DNA from: Alphaproteobacteria bacterium
GTDB taxonomy: Bacteria > Pseudomonadota > Alphaproteobacteria > GCA-2731375
Direction: 5' to 3'
Length of the DNA stretch: 64,000 nucleotides
NCBI GenBank assembly: GCA_016776605.1
Contig: JADHTB010000007.1
Location: 124,001 to 188,000, forward strand
Below the pieces are notes generated by a model. That model saw only the letters and a list, made by a program, of their open reading frames with translations. It did not search any database and was not told the DNA's origin. The position numbers and the translations under genes are program-made. Shown here in pieces: positions 36,038-44,393 of the stretch (the first letter of the stretch is position 1; each line of letters begins with the position of its first letter).

Positions 36038-36682
36038 TTAATACTCCACGAAGTCGCAGACGTAGGCGTTGGAGGCGCGTTCCCAGGCGAAGGTGGACAT
36101 ATCGCCATGGCCGGGGATGAATTCGGTGTCGCTTCCCAGGGGCCACAGCTTGCCCCGAATGGCGTTGACCAGTTGCATGTGATCGCCACGGGGACCGTCG
36201 CAGCGGCCGATGGAGCCGCGAAACAACACATCGCCGACCACGGCCATTTTGGAAGCTGCGTGATGGAAGACGATATGGCCCGGCGTATGGCCCGGACAAT
36301 GCAGGACGGCCAGGTTGAGCTGGCCAATCCGCACCGTCTCGCCCTCGTCCAGCCAGCGGCTTGGGGTAAAGCCGCGCGCCTCGGATAAACCCGTACGCGC
36401 CGCCTGTTTCGCCATCGCCTCGATCAGAAAAGTATCGTCGAGGTGAGGCCCTTCGATGGGCACGCCCAGGCGCTGGGACAATTCCGCCGCCCCGCCCGCA
36501 TGATCCGCATGGCCATGGGTGATCAGAATTTTTTCCACCGCGACGCCCTCCTCCGCGATAGCGGCCTGGATCAGATCAAGGTCGCCGCCGGGATCGACAA
36601 CGGCGGCCTGCAAACTGTCGGGGCACCACAACAGGGAACAGTTCTGTCGAAAGCGGGTGACGGGAACGATACGGTAGCGCAT
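36038..36682 (-). CDS. Metallo-beta-lactamase fold hydrolase, glyoxalase II-like
   Basis: 214-residue MBL-fold hydrolase. The metal motif is ITHGHADHAGG (about residue 52), with further ligands in LHCPGHTPGHIVFHH, GDVLFRGSIGRCD and PGHGDMSTF. The overall length and the PGHTPGH pattern match the GloB-like group (hydroxyacylglutathione or related thioester hydrolases). It is probably cytoplasmic. It runs divergently from the MFS carrier at 36767. Confidence 0.87.
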   Translation of the reverse strand: MRYRIVPVTRFRQNCSLLWCPDSLQAAVVDPGGDLDLIQAAIAEEGVAVEKILITHGHADHAGGAAELSQRLGVPIEGPHLDDTFLIEAMAKQAARTGLSEARGFTPSRWLDEGETVRIGQLNLAVLHCPGHTPGHIVFHHAASKMAVVGDVLFRGSIGRCDGPRGDHMQLVNAIRGKLWPLGSDTEFIPGHGDMSTFAWERASNAYVCDFVEY

Positions 36683-36766
36683 GAGTTATACCAATGGTCC
36701 TATAATCAGCGATGCGGCATTGTAGACGAGCGGGGCGGTTGACGGAATGCGCGATGAGCGACAACG

Positions 36767-38071
36767 ATGAGTGAAGCTAAGGACGAGGCGGGAAGCGAAG
36801 CGGGGGGCGGGGCCGAAAAGCCCGGCGCGGCCCGTCTAGTCGCCTTGATCTGCACGGCCCAGGTTCTGGCCCAGGTTGGCGCCTATGCCTGGCCTGCATT
36901 GTTGCCGGAATTCATTCCCCGCTGGGGGCTGGATTACAGCGAGGCGGGCTGGATCACCGCCAGCTTTTATCTGGCCTATATGCTGTCGGTTCCCATTCTG
37001 GTCACCCTGACCGACCGGATCGATCCACGCCGGGTCTATATGTTCGGGGTCGGCTGTACCGTTATCGGTCATCTGCTGTTCGCCCTTTATGCGGAGGGTT
37101 ATTGGACCGCCACCCTGGCCCGGAGCATCGCCGGCATCGGCTGGGCCGGCACCTATATGACTGGCCTGAAACTGTTGGCGGACCGGGTCGAGGGTAAGCT
37201 GCTGTCACGCGCGGTCACCTGGCATGCGGCCAGTATGGGGGTCGCCTCGGCCCTGTCGTTCGTCTTCGCCGGCATAATCGCAAATCTGTGGGACTGGCAT
37301 GCCACCTTTTTCGTGGCTGCGGGGGGTGCCGCGGGCGCCTGGCTGATCGCCGCTATTTTCGCGCCCAAGCAGGCGCCGCGCCCCGCCGCCACGGATTCGG
37401 CGTCCGCCTGGGCGCTGTTCGATTTTCGCCCCGTCTTCGCCAACCGCTCGGCCATGGCCTATAGCGTGGGTTATTGCATCCATACCTGGGAGATGGGCGC
37501 CATGCGCGGCTGGGCCGTGGCCTTTCTGGCCTATGTCGCCCTGCAGGACTATGGGCAGGATTATGGACCGGGCGGCGGCGAAACACCGTTTCTGGGGCCC
37601 ACCGTAATGGCCACTGCAATGGCCTTGTTCGGTGTCTGGGCCAGCGTCAGCGGCAACGAGCTGTCCATTCGTCTGGGTCGGCAACGCCTGGTCCGACTGG
37701 CCATGGCCGGCTCCATGGTGTTTGCCCTGGCGATCGGCTTTCTGGGTGCGTTCTCCTATCCGCTGGCGGCTGTCCTGTTGGTGCTGTACGGCATGGTGAT
37801 CTGGTTGGATTCATCGTCGCTGACGGCTGGGGCCGCGGGCAGTGCCGCGCCGGGACGCCGCGGCGCCACCCTGGCCGTGCATTCCATGTTGGGCTATGGC
37901 GGCGGCTTTGTCGGGCCGATCATGGTGGGTTGGATTCTGGATTTGGCGGGCGGGCCATCCCACATGGCCTGGGGTCTGGCATTCGGCCATATCGCCCTGG
38001 CCATGCTGGCGGCCCGGATCGTCTTTACCTGGCTGCGGCCCGACAGCCTGGCCGGCGACAGAAAAACCTAG
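36767..38071 (+). CDS. MFS transporter, 12 TM
   Basis: 434-residue carrier with twelve hydrophobic segments, a Gly/Glu/Ala-rich N-terminus and the TM2-3 loop TDRIDPRRVYM. The pattern AWPALLPEFIPRWGLDYSEAGWI at TM1 resembles nitrate/cyanate (NNP/CynX-type) carriers. The TAG stop is part of a CTAGAGCATTT sequence that opens the repeat-rich region after it. The substrate is not evident. Confidence 0.83.
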   Translation: MSEAKDEAGSEAGGGAEKPGAARLVALICTAQVLAQVGAYAWPALLPEFIPRWGLDYSEAGWITASFYLAYMLSVPILVTLTDRIDPRRVYMFGVGCTVIGHLLFALYAEGYWTATLARSIAGIGWAGTYMTGLKLLADRVEGKLLSRAVTWHAASMGVASALSFVFAGIIANLWDWHATFFVAAGGAAGAWLIAAIFAPKQAPRPAATDSASAWALFDFRPVFANRSAMAYSVGYCIHTWEMGAMRGWAVAFLAYVALQDYGQDYGPGGGETPFLGPTVMATAMALFGVWASVSGNELSIRLGRQRLVRLAMAGSMVFALAIGFLGAFSYPLAAVLLVLYGMVIWLDSSSLTAGAAGSAAPGRRGATLAVHSMLGYGGGFVGPIMVGWILDLAGGPSHMAWGLAFGHIALAMLAARIVFTWLRPDSLAGDRKT

Positions 38072-38176
38072 AGCATTTCGTTCACGCCAATGCGCCAAGA
38101 CGCATGGCTCCACGAGGGCGGCGTACAAACGCCGGGCCGCCGTCGCGGCCTTAGCGGGCCACTTCAATGTCGGAAT
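38072..38176. other. Region between MFS stop and nested palindrome
   Basis: This ~105-bp stretch after the MFS stop begins with GAGCATTTCG and includes GC-rich sequence with short inverted segments (GGCGGCG / CGCCGTCGC). It probably belongs to the same composite repeat as 38177-38439, since both begin with TAGAGCATTTC. I see no coding frame in it. Confidence 0.5.
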
Positions 38177-38439
38177 TAGAGCATTTCCGGGCTATTCTGG
38201 TCCATTTGATGGCGCCCCTAAGCCATTCGGGTAGGCGCGTTGCGCAGCGCGATGTGGTGCATCGGGCAAGCGGCGCAACGCACCAGAATGGCTTAGGGGC
38301 GCCACCGAAGGCCGCTCACCAAGGCCCCGTGGCTGCGTTGCAGTTCTTGGACGATGCGCCACATCGACCTGCAAACCGCGCCTACCCACGGGGCCTTGGT
38401 GAGCGGTCAAATGGTTCAGAATAGCCCGGAAACGCTCTA
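38177..38439. repeat. 263-bp nested palindrome (three-way-junction repeat)
   Basis: Outer arms 38177-38209 and 38407-38439 are inverted repeats matching at 30 of 33 positions. Inside are two hairpins: A at 38210-38304 with perfect 19-bp arms (plus a 9-bp inner stem GCGTTGCGC) and B at 38312-38406 with perfect 21-bp arms. The interiors of A and B resemble each other in opposite orientation. The element ends in CTCTAG and fills most of the gap between MFS and TylF-like genes. It has no open frame with a ribosome site. Confidence 0.92.
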
Positions 38440-38470
38440 GTGTCGCTTTCAGGCGCGCGGCCGGACCAGA

Positions 38471-39250
38471 TCAGTCGTGGTTCTTGCGGTAGATCACCAG
38501 GCCCTGGCCGGTGGGTAATTCTAAAATCGTATGACCATGCCGGCCCCACCAATCGACATGCGCCTGGCATAGGTCGCGCATTTCCAGACGGCCAAAATCA
38601 TCCAACAGCACCATGGCGCCATCGGTCAAACGCGGCGCCAGATAATCCAGCGCCGCCGTTTCCGCCGCGCCTGCATTCAGGTCCAGGTGCAGAAAGGCGA
38701 TATGGTCGGGCACGACGGTGTCGAACACCTCCGGCACGACGCCCTTGATCACGTGCATGTTGGGATAAATGGCAAACCGGTCCAGTACATCTTGATAAAC
38801 GCCATCCCATTGATAGCCTGGATTGGCTTGTCTGCGCTCCAGCTCGGAGGACCATTCGGGCGGCAGACCGGCAAACGTGTCGTAGAGATAGAATTCCCGT
38901 GGCAAATCGGCGAAGCCCAGATATTGCGCTATTACGCCGGCGTAAAAGCCTTTGTAGGTGCCGCATTCAACGAAATCGCCTTCAAGCGCCAGGGCCGAGC
39001 GCGCGGCCCAGCAACAGGTATGCAGGCGCCAGATTTTTGCCGTATCCGTGTCATCTTCCGCATTGCCCATCAGCGCCACGGTAAATGGCGCGTCGGCAAA
39101 GAAGGATTGGTTGCGCATAAAGGCAACCATATTATCCTGCATGAATGCGGTCAGGCCGTGCGCTTCGTAGACTTTTTCAACGCTTTGCAAGCCCGATACC
39201 ACTTGCCCCAAATGCTCCCGGGGCGGACCATAGAAACTCATATCCCCCAT
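38471..39250 (-). CDS. TylF/MycF-like O-methyltransferase
   Basis: 259-residue class I SAM methyltransferase of the macrocin-type family. The SAM-binding motif is FVECGTYKGFYAGVIAQYL (about residue 93), followed by YLYDTFAGLPPE and the metal-binding AFLHLDLNAGAAETAALDYL and VLLDDFG (Asp residues, about 186-218). Family members methylate sugar or small-molecule hydroxyls and are often in secondary or polysaccharide clusters; none is visible here. It is a single-gene unit next to the nested palindrome. Confidence 0.82.
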   Translation of the reverse strand: MGDMSFYGPPREHLGQVVSGLQSVEKVYEAHGLTAFMQDNMVAFMRNQSFFADAPFTVALMGNAEDDTDTAKIWRLHTCCWAARSALALEGDFVECGTYKGFYAGVIAQYLGFADLPREFYLYDTFAGLPPEWSSELERRQANPGYQWDGVYQDVLDRFAIYPNMHVIKGVVPEVFDTVVPDHIAFLHLDLNAGAAETAALDYLAPRLTDGAMVLLDDFGRLEMRDLCQAHVDWWGRHGHTILELPTGQGLVIYRKNHD

Positions 39251-39331
39251 GACCTTTGCTATTGCACCAGAAAAGACAGGGAACCATTAGCCGCAATTGT
39301 GCCTAAAAAACCGTTAATTTATATTCTCGCT

Positions 39332-40288
39332 TCAGTTGGGACGGTACTTGGTCAACGAGCCGGCATGCATGATGCGGCCGTTCAGGGGCCGGCCGATGAT
39401 GTCTTCGGCCAAGAGGGCGCTTTCGATCAATGCGTCCAGGTCAATACCGGTGTCGATGCCCATTTCCTCGCACATGAAGACCATGTCCTCGGTGCAGATA
39501 TTCCCGGCCGACCGGGACGAACCATGGCCGGCGAAAGGGCAGCCGCCCAGCCCGGCGACCGAGGAATCGAACAGATCCACCCCCATCTCCAAGGCGGCAT
39601 AGACGTTGGCCGCGCCCAGGCCGCGGGTGTCGTGCAGATGCAGGCCAATCCGCGCGTCGGGCGCCAGCTCACGCACAGCGCCAATGCGCCGCTTCATATC
39701 CTCCGGATTGGCCCAACCGACCGTATCGGCCAGATAGATCGGCGGCAACGGCACTGCCCGCGCGGCGCACAGATCAATGATCCATCGCACCAGATCGGTA
39801 ACCGCCGTGAGCGGCACCGGGCCGCCGAAATTGCAGCCGAACGCGGTCATGATATAGGCCCCCGCCGGGGCCAGGCCCTGTTGCAGATACAGGTCCAGCC
39901 ATTCCACCTGGCGGTCGCGCATTTCCGTCGCCGAGCAATTGTTATTGGCCTGGGAAAAGGCATCCGTGGCGTAGAACAACAGCCGCGCATCCATATCGAC
40001 CCGAGGCGCCTCGCCGGCCAGCATAAAGCCCTTTTTGTTCAGCCACAGGGCAGTGTATTCGATGCCCTCCTGGCGCTTGATGGCGCCGAACAATGCCGCG
40101 GTATCGGCCATGCTGGGCACCACCTTGGGGCTGACGAAAGAGCCGACCTGGATTTGTTTCAGGCCGGTCTGGCTGAGGCTGTCGATCAAGGCGGCACGCC
40201 GGTCCAGGGGATATAGCACCGGTTCAATCTGAAAGCCCTCCCGGGGGCCCTCTTCATGGAATTCAACGAATTTCGGCATGTCGGTCAT
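39332..40288 (-). CDS. HMG-CoA lyase family aldolase
   Basis: 318-residue TIM-barrel lyase of the HMGL-like family. The N-terminal EEGPREGFQ (catalytic Arg), the metal-binding HLHDTRGLG (about residue 207) and the signature GLGGCPFAGHG with the catalytic Cys (about residue 240) are present. It splits 3-hydroxy-3-methylglutaryl-CoA or a related branched hydroxyacyl-CoA. The ATG has GAAAGG upstream. It lies downstream of an acyl-CoA dehydrogenase on the same strand, fitting leucine or isoprenoid-type degradation. Confidence 0.86.
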   Translation of the reverse strand: MTDMPKFVEFHEEGPREGFQIEPVLYPLDRRAALIDSLSQTGLKQIQVGSFVSPKVVPSMADTAALFGAIKRQEGIEYTALWLNKKGFMLAGEAPRVDMDARLLFYATDAFSQANNNCSATEMRDRQVEWLDLYLQQGLAPAGAYIMTAFGCNFGGPVPLTAVTDLVRWIIDLCAARAVPLPPIYLADTVGWANPEDMKRRIGAVRELAPDARIGLHLHDTRGLGAANVYAALEMGVDLFDSSVAGLGGCPFAGHGSSRSAGNICTEDMVFMCEEMGIDTGIDLDALIESALLAEDIIGRPLNGRIMHAGSLTKYRPN

Positions 40289-40380
40289 GGTTTTTTCCTT
40301 TCGAAAACAAATAATCCAGGTCTCGGATAGATCGGGGAATACCCCGCAAAAAACCCTAAATTTCTCCTAAAAAACGCGCC

Positions 40381-41541
40381 CTAGTAGGACCGGGGCATAC
40401 CCATCACCCGCTCGCCAATATAGTTCAGGATCAGTTCCCGGTTGATCGGCGCCGTGCGCAACAGCCGGGCCATGGAATACAGATCATACAGGCCATATTC
40501 ATGGGTGAAGCCGTTGCCACCATGGGCCTGCAAGGCTGCCTCCACCGCCATGATACCGGCCTCGGCGGCGGCGTATTTGGCCATGTTGGCGGCGGCGCCC
40601 GCCTCCTCGCCCCGGTCAAACTGCCAGGCTGCCTGGCGCAACATCAACGAGGATAGTTCCACCTGGGTCTTGGCCGCGGCCAGGGGGTGTTGCACCCCCT
40701 GATAGGCCCCGATGGGACCGTCGAAAACCACCCGTTCCGAGGTATAGGCCACCGCCTTTTCAATGGCGAAACGGCCGATGCCGCAGGCCATGGCGGCGAC
40801 GGTCACGCGCTCCGGGTTCAACAGGTCGAAGAGGATGTTGAAACCCTTGTCGACCTCGCCCAACACATCCTCGGGGCCCAGGTCTACATCGTCGAAAAAC
40901 AGCGAGAACTGAAGTTCCGGGTTGACCACGCTCATATCGATCGGGTGATAGTCTACCCCCTTGGCCTTCAGATCCACGATGAACACCGTGAAGCCGTCGG
41001 TCTTGCGCTTCACCTGATCGTGGGGCGTGGTGCGGGCCACCACGACGGCATAGTCACAGACATCGACGCCGGTGATGAAAACCTTGGAGCCGTTCAATTT
41101 AAAGCGCCCGCCGCTGGCCTTGGCCACGCTTTGAATGCGCATGGAATTGCTGCCCGCGGTGGGCTCGGTAATGGCAAAGCAGAACATGGACGTGCCGGCC
41201 GCGGCATCGGGCAGATAGCGGGATTTTTGTTCCGGCGTGCCGTGCTGGTTGATATGTCCCATGGCCATGGTGGGGCCAACCACATACATCAACAGGGGCA
41301 GGCCCTGGTTGCTCATCCCCTCCACCAGCAAGGCCATTTCAAACAGCCCCAGGCCGCTGCCGCCATAGGCCTCGTCAACCATCAGGCCGACAAAGCCGTC
41401 CTGGGCGGTTTGCCGCCATAATTCCTCTGGAAACAAATTCTTCCGGGCCTTTTCCAGCCAGTATTTATGATCGTACGACTGCGCCACCTTGGCGCCATAG
41501 TCATAGATCATCTGTTGTTCGGGGCTGAGAGTGAAATCCAT
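40381..41541 (-). CDS. Acyl-CoA dehydrogenase
   Basis: 386-residue FAD-dependent dehydrogenase that forms a 2-enoyl-CoA. Family motifs include FCFAITEPTAGSN (about residue 120), KVFITGVDVCDY and the C-terminal HGGNGFTHEYGLYDLYSMARLL, where the Glu in HEY is the likely catalytic base. The N-terminal FTLSPEQQMIYDYG is standard. It is followed 92 bp later by an HMG-CoA lyase-like gene, so both may work on branched acyl-CoAs. Confidence 0.9.
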   Translation of the reverse strand: MDFTLSPEQQMIYDYGAKVAQSYDHKYWLEKARKNLFPEELWRQTAQDGFVGLMVDEAYGGSGLGLFEMALLVEGMSNQGLPLLMYVVGPTMAMGHINQHGTPEQKSRYLPDAAAGTSMFCFAITEPTAGSNSMRIQSVAKASGGRFKLNGSKVFITGVDVCDYAVVVARTTPHDQVKRKTDGFTVFIVDLKAKGVDYHPIDMSVVNPELQFSLFFDDVDLGPEDVLGEVDKGFNILFDLLNPERVTVAAMACGIGRFAIEKAVAYTSERVVFDGPIGAYQGVQHPLAAAKTQVELSSLMLRQAAWQFDRGEEAGAAANMAKYAAAEAGIMAVEAALQAHGGNGFTHEYGLYDLYSMARLLRTAPINRELILNYIGERVMGMPRSY

Positions 41542-41721
41542 CTGTCTGCACCAAGCCTAAAATCATCAACGTGCCACCATGATAGCCCAAAGGTGGTGCT
41601 TGGACAGCACGAAGGCCGATTATTTCCAAGCAGCCTATCGTTGGATAATCGTACCGGGCTGGGTTAGGCTGCCAACGTAGCGATCGGAACCCATCAAGAC
41701 GACGAACCGAGGAGCCCGTGC

Positions 41722-42405
41722 ATGCCAGATAATATTCCCACCTCTCCCGTCACATTAGAGCAGTACCGCGCCATGGATATGGCTGCGAAGCGCGGGGTAT
41801 GGCTGGAAATTTCCGATATATCCGAGGCGGAATTCGAAACCCATATCGCCACGCAAATGGCGCGCGAGGCAAATGTACCAAAGATCGGCGCCCTGGCGCC
41901 GGATTTCGCCGCCGACGTGCTGGACCGCGAGCGCCAGCGCACCGGCGAACAGGTGCGTCTGTCGGACCTGCGGGGCAAACCGGTGGGCATTGTTTTCGGT
42001 TCGTACACCTGACCGCCATTTCGGGCAAAGGCCGTGCGCCTTAACGAACTCTACGCCAGGTACAAAGATCAGGTTCAATTCTACATCGTCTATATCCGCG
42101 AGGCGCATCCCCAGCACGGCTGGCAGGTGCCCAACAATCTAATCGAAGACGTCCTCTACGACGAACCCACCACGGACGATGAACGCACAGAGGTTGCCTC
42201 GGCCTGCCAGATCGCCCTGGACCTGCACATGCCGATGCTGGTGGACCGCATCGACAACGATATCGACGAAAAATATGTCGGCCTGCCCATGCGCCTGTTC
42301 CTGGTCGATGGGGCTGGCAAGATCGCCTACGCCGGCGACAAAGGCCCGTTTGGTTGGGACGACGAAGGGTTCGAGGAAACCTTGAAGAAGGTGATCGCCT
42401 ATTAG
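41722..42405 (+). CDS. Deiodinase-like thioredoxin-fold selenoprotein (Sec97, in-frame TGA)
   Basis: 227 residues if the TGA at 42010-42012 is read as selenocysteine. The upstream frame (from the ATG at 41722, preceded by GAGGAG) and the downstream frame (to TAG at 42405) are in phase, 312 nt apart in start. Around the TGA the protein reads FGSYT-U-PPFRAKAVRLNELY and continues IVYIREAHPQHGW, then GLPMRLFLVDGAGKIAY. These match the iodothyronine deiodinase/peroxiredoxin-like family, whose active-site residue at this place is Sec or Cys in FGSxT(U/C)PPF. Its real substrate in bacteria is unknown, probably a reductive dehalogenation or peroxide reaction. No selA, selB, selC or selD gene is in the window. 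Confidence 0.85.
42020..42048 (+). promoter_or_regulatory. Candidate bacterial SECIS hairpin
   Basis: Starting 8 nt after the TGA, the mRNA can form a 4-bp lower stem (42020-42023 with 42045-42048), an internal loop, then a perfect 5-bp upper stem AAGGC/GCCTT (42028-42032 with 42038-42042) capped by the pentaloop CGTGC, with a GU in the loop. The loop lies 21-25 nt after the UGA, in the range expected for SelB-binding elements. The fold was judged by eye. Confidence 0.5.
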
Positions 42406-42407
42406 CA

Positions 42408-42461
42408 ATTATGGGGACACAATACTTATACCTCTTGATATAAGTATTGTGTCCCCATAAT
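42408..42461. repeat. Palindromic repeat, family A, copy 3
   Basis: Perfect 23-bp arms around an 8-nt centre, sharing GGGGACACAATACTTATA with copies 1 and 2. It begins 3 bp after the selenoprotein stop codon and would form a hairpin at the end of that transcript. Confidence 0.94.
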
Positions 42462-42555
42462 GAAAATGGTGATTGACTGAAGCCGTGGCGCTGTACCCCA
42501 AACAAAACGGGTCTCACACCGCAAACCAGCCGGTGAACGGGTAGATGGAATTAGA

Positions 42556-44280
42556 TTAGGCAGCCCGTATCTGGGCCAGGAACTTGTCCACCTCGCCTTT
42601 CAATACTGAAGATTGCGACGACAAATCGTCGGCGGCATCCTGGATTTGGCTGGCCGCCGCGCCGGTTTCGCTGGCGGCCTGGGTAACGCCCAAAATGTTT
42701 GAGGTGGCGGCCTGGGTTCCAGCGGCCGCTTCCTCTACACTGCGGGCGATCTGCTGGGTGGCTGCGCCCTGTTCCTCTACCGCCGCCGCAATGGACGAGG
42801 CGATCTCGCTGATTTTGCCAATGGTCTGGCCAATGCCCTGGATGGCTGATACCGCGCCCTGGGTCGCGTTCTGGATATTGCTGATCTGAGAGCCAATCTC
42901 CTCGGTCGCCTGGGCTGTCTGATTAGCCAAATTCTTGACCTCGGAGGCAACCACCGCGAAGCCTTTGCCGGCTTCACCGGCGCGGGCCGCCTCGATGGTG
43001 GCGTTGAGGGCCAACAGGTTCGTCTGGCTGGCAATATCGGTGATCAACGCCACCACATCGCCAATTGTCTGCGACGCCTCGGAAAGGCCCTGGATCTGCC
43101 GGTTGGTGTCTTCGGCCTCTTGCACCGCGTTGGCGGCAATCTGGGCCGACTGCGCGACCTGCTGGCTGATCTCGGTGATTGAACTGGACAGCTCATCCGC
43201 CGCCGTTGCGACAGTCTGGACATTGGCGGAGGCTTGCTCGGTCGCTTCCGACACGGCGGTCGATTGCCGGCTGGCTTCCTTCGCCGTCGCCGACATGGCT
43301 TCCGCCGATCCATTTAGCTGGTTTGATGCCGAGGTCACGGATACGACGACCCTGCCGACGCCGGCATCAAAGTGGTCCGCCAAATCGAGCATCATCTTGT
43401 GTTTTTCCTGTTCGGCTTTTTCCTCAGCCGCTTTTTGTTCCGCGCGGAGCCGGCCAACTTCGCTTATCTTTTCGCGGAAATCAGTCAGCGCTTTGCCGAT
43501 CTCGCCAAATTCATCGGAGCGGCTGGCGTCCAGTTGCATGGCCTTCGTGTTGTCCCGGGCGGCCACGATGCGAATATCGCCCAGCAACCCCTGTAGGTTG
43601 CCTCCGACAAGACGCATCAAATAGAAAGCACCGCCAAATGCGACGATCACGCCAATAGCGGCAAGTATCATGACGGAACGAACCAGATCGGCATTACCTG
43701 ACTTTATTTCTCTGGTCTCGTTCTTGAGGTTGGAAAGGGTGTAATCCGTCAGGCTTTGGACTTGAATCACCATTTCTTCAAGGGGCGCGCTAATAGCTTC
43801 GGCAGCCGCGTCAAACTCGCCCATCAGTTTGTTGCCGCCAGCCGGCCCATCGGCGATGTAAGCGCCAGCCATCTTTTTTCCGGTGGCATAGAACGGACCG
43901 AAGGCAGCCTCTACCTTGTCAAGGGTCAGGATCAGTTCCGGGAGTTCAAGGGCATGGGCCAGTTTCCGCACTTTTGTTATATCCGTGGCAAATTTCACAG
44001 CATTCGCCTGGGCCTCGTCGAAACCATCGTTGAGGCCGTCAAGGCCGCGGGTCGCGGAAATATCCGTCAGCCACTGCCATACCTGGTCGACATCGGATTT
44101 AACCGCAACCGCGCTTAACAGTAGTGGAATCCAAGACTCGGAAACGCGCGTGGCGTCCGCATCCATTTGATACAGTTGTGGCGCCTGGTTGCTGAGGCGA
44201 AAAAATGTGATGCCCGACGTGCCGGCCAAAATGATGAGAAGAAGCGCTAGAACTGCGCCCAATTTTGATTTGACGGTCAT
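42556..44280 (-). CDS. Methyl-accepting chemotaxis protein
   Basis: 574-residue chemoreceptor. An N-terminal TM helix and a second TM (about residues 205-225) flank a periplasmic four-helix-bundle-like sensor region. A HAMP segment follows ([17 protein letters not shown] to about 280), then a signalling domain ending in the conserved hairpin ([39 protein letters not shown]). It passes ligand binding to CheA/CheW. The C-terminus has no NWETF-type tether. The ATG is one codon after a GTG. No che genes are nearby, so it is an orphan receptor; the ligand is unknown. Confidence 0.92.
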   Translation of the reverse strand: MTVKSKLGAVLALLLIILAGTSGITFFRLSNQAPQLYQMDADATRVSESWIPLLLSAVAVKSDVDQVWQWLTDISATRGLDGLNDGFDEAQANAVKFATDITKVRKLAHALELPELILTLDKVEAAFGPFYATGKKMAGAYIADGPAGGNKLMGEFDAAAEAISAPLEEMVIQVQSLTDYTLSNLKNETREIKSGNADLVRSVMILAAIGVIVAFGGAFYLMRLVGGNLQGLLGDIRIVAARDNTKAMQLDASRSDEFGEIGKALTDFREKISEVGRLRAEQKAAEEKAEQEKHKMMLDLADHFDAGVGRVVVSVTSASNQLNGSAEAMSATAKEASRQSTAVSEATEQASANVQTVATAADELSSSITEISQQVAQSAQIAANAVQEAEDTNRQIQGLSEASQTIGDVVALITDIASQTNLLALNATIEAARAGEAGKGFAVVASEVKNLANQTAQATEEIGSQISNIQNATQGAVSAIQGIGQTIGKISEIASSIAAAVEEQGAATQQIARSVEEAAAGTQAATSNILGVTQAASETGAAASQIQDAADDLSSQSSVLKGEVDKFLAQIRAA

Positions 44281-44393
44281 CACCTGGCATCCCCCAATTA
44301 TTGTGATCCAATATTGGGCCGACCGTACAAGTTTTACTATTAATCAATGGTTAAGCAAAACACCGGGGGATGCGCCGCAAATTTGCTGCTACT

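Noticed and set aside
38177..38439. CRISPR array
   Set aside because: The repeats are inverted and nested, there is no regular spacer period and there are no cas genes.
38687..40216. 509-codon plus-strand open frame
   Set aside because: It lies antisense to the TylF-like and HMG-CoA lyase genes, has no family-like sequence and no ribosome site; typical shadow frame in GC-rich DNA.
42010..42012. TGA as a nonsense mutation that makes the gene a pseudogene
   Set aside because: The frame before and after is intact and in phase, the TGA is at the catalytic position of the family, and a candidate SECIS fold follows. Selenocysteine explains more.
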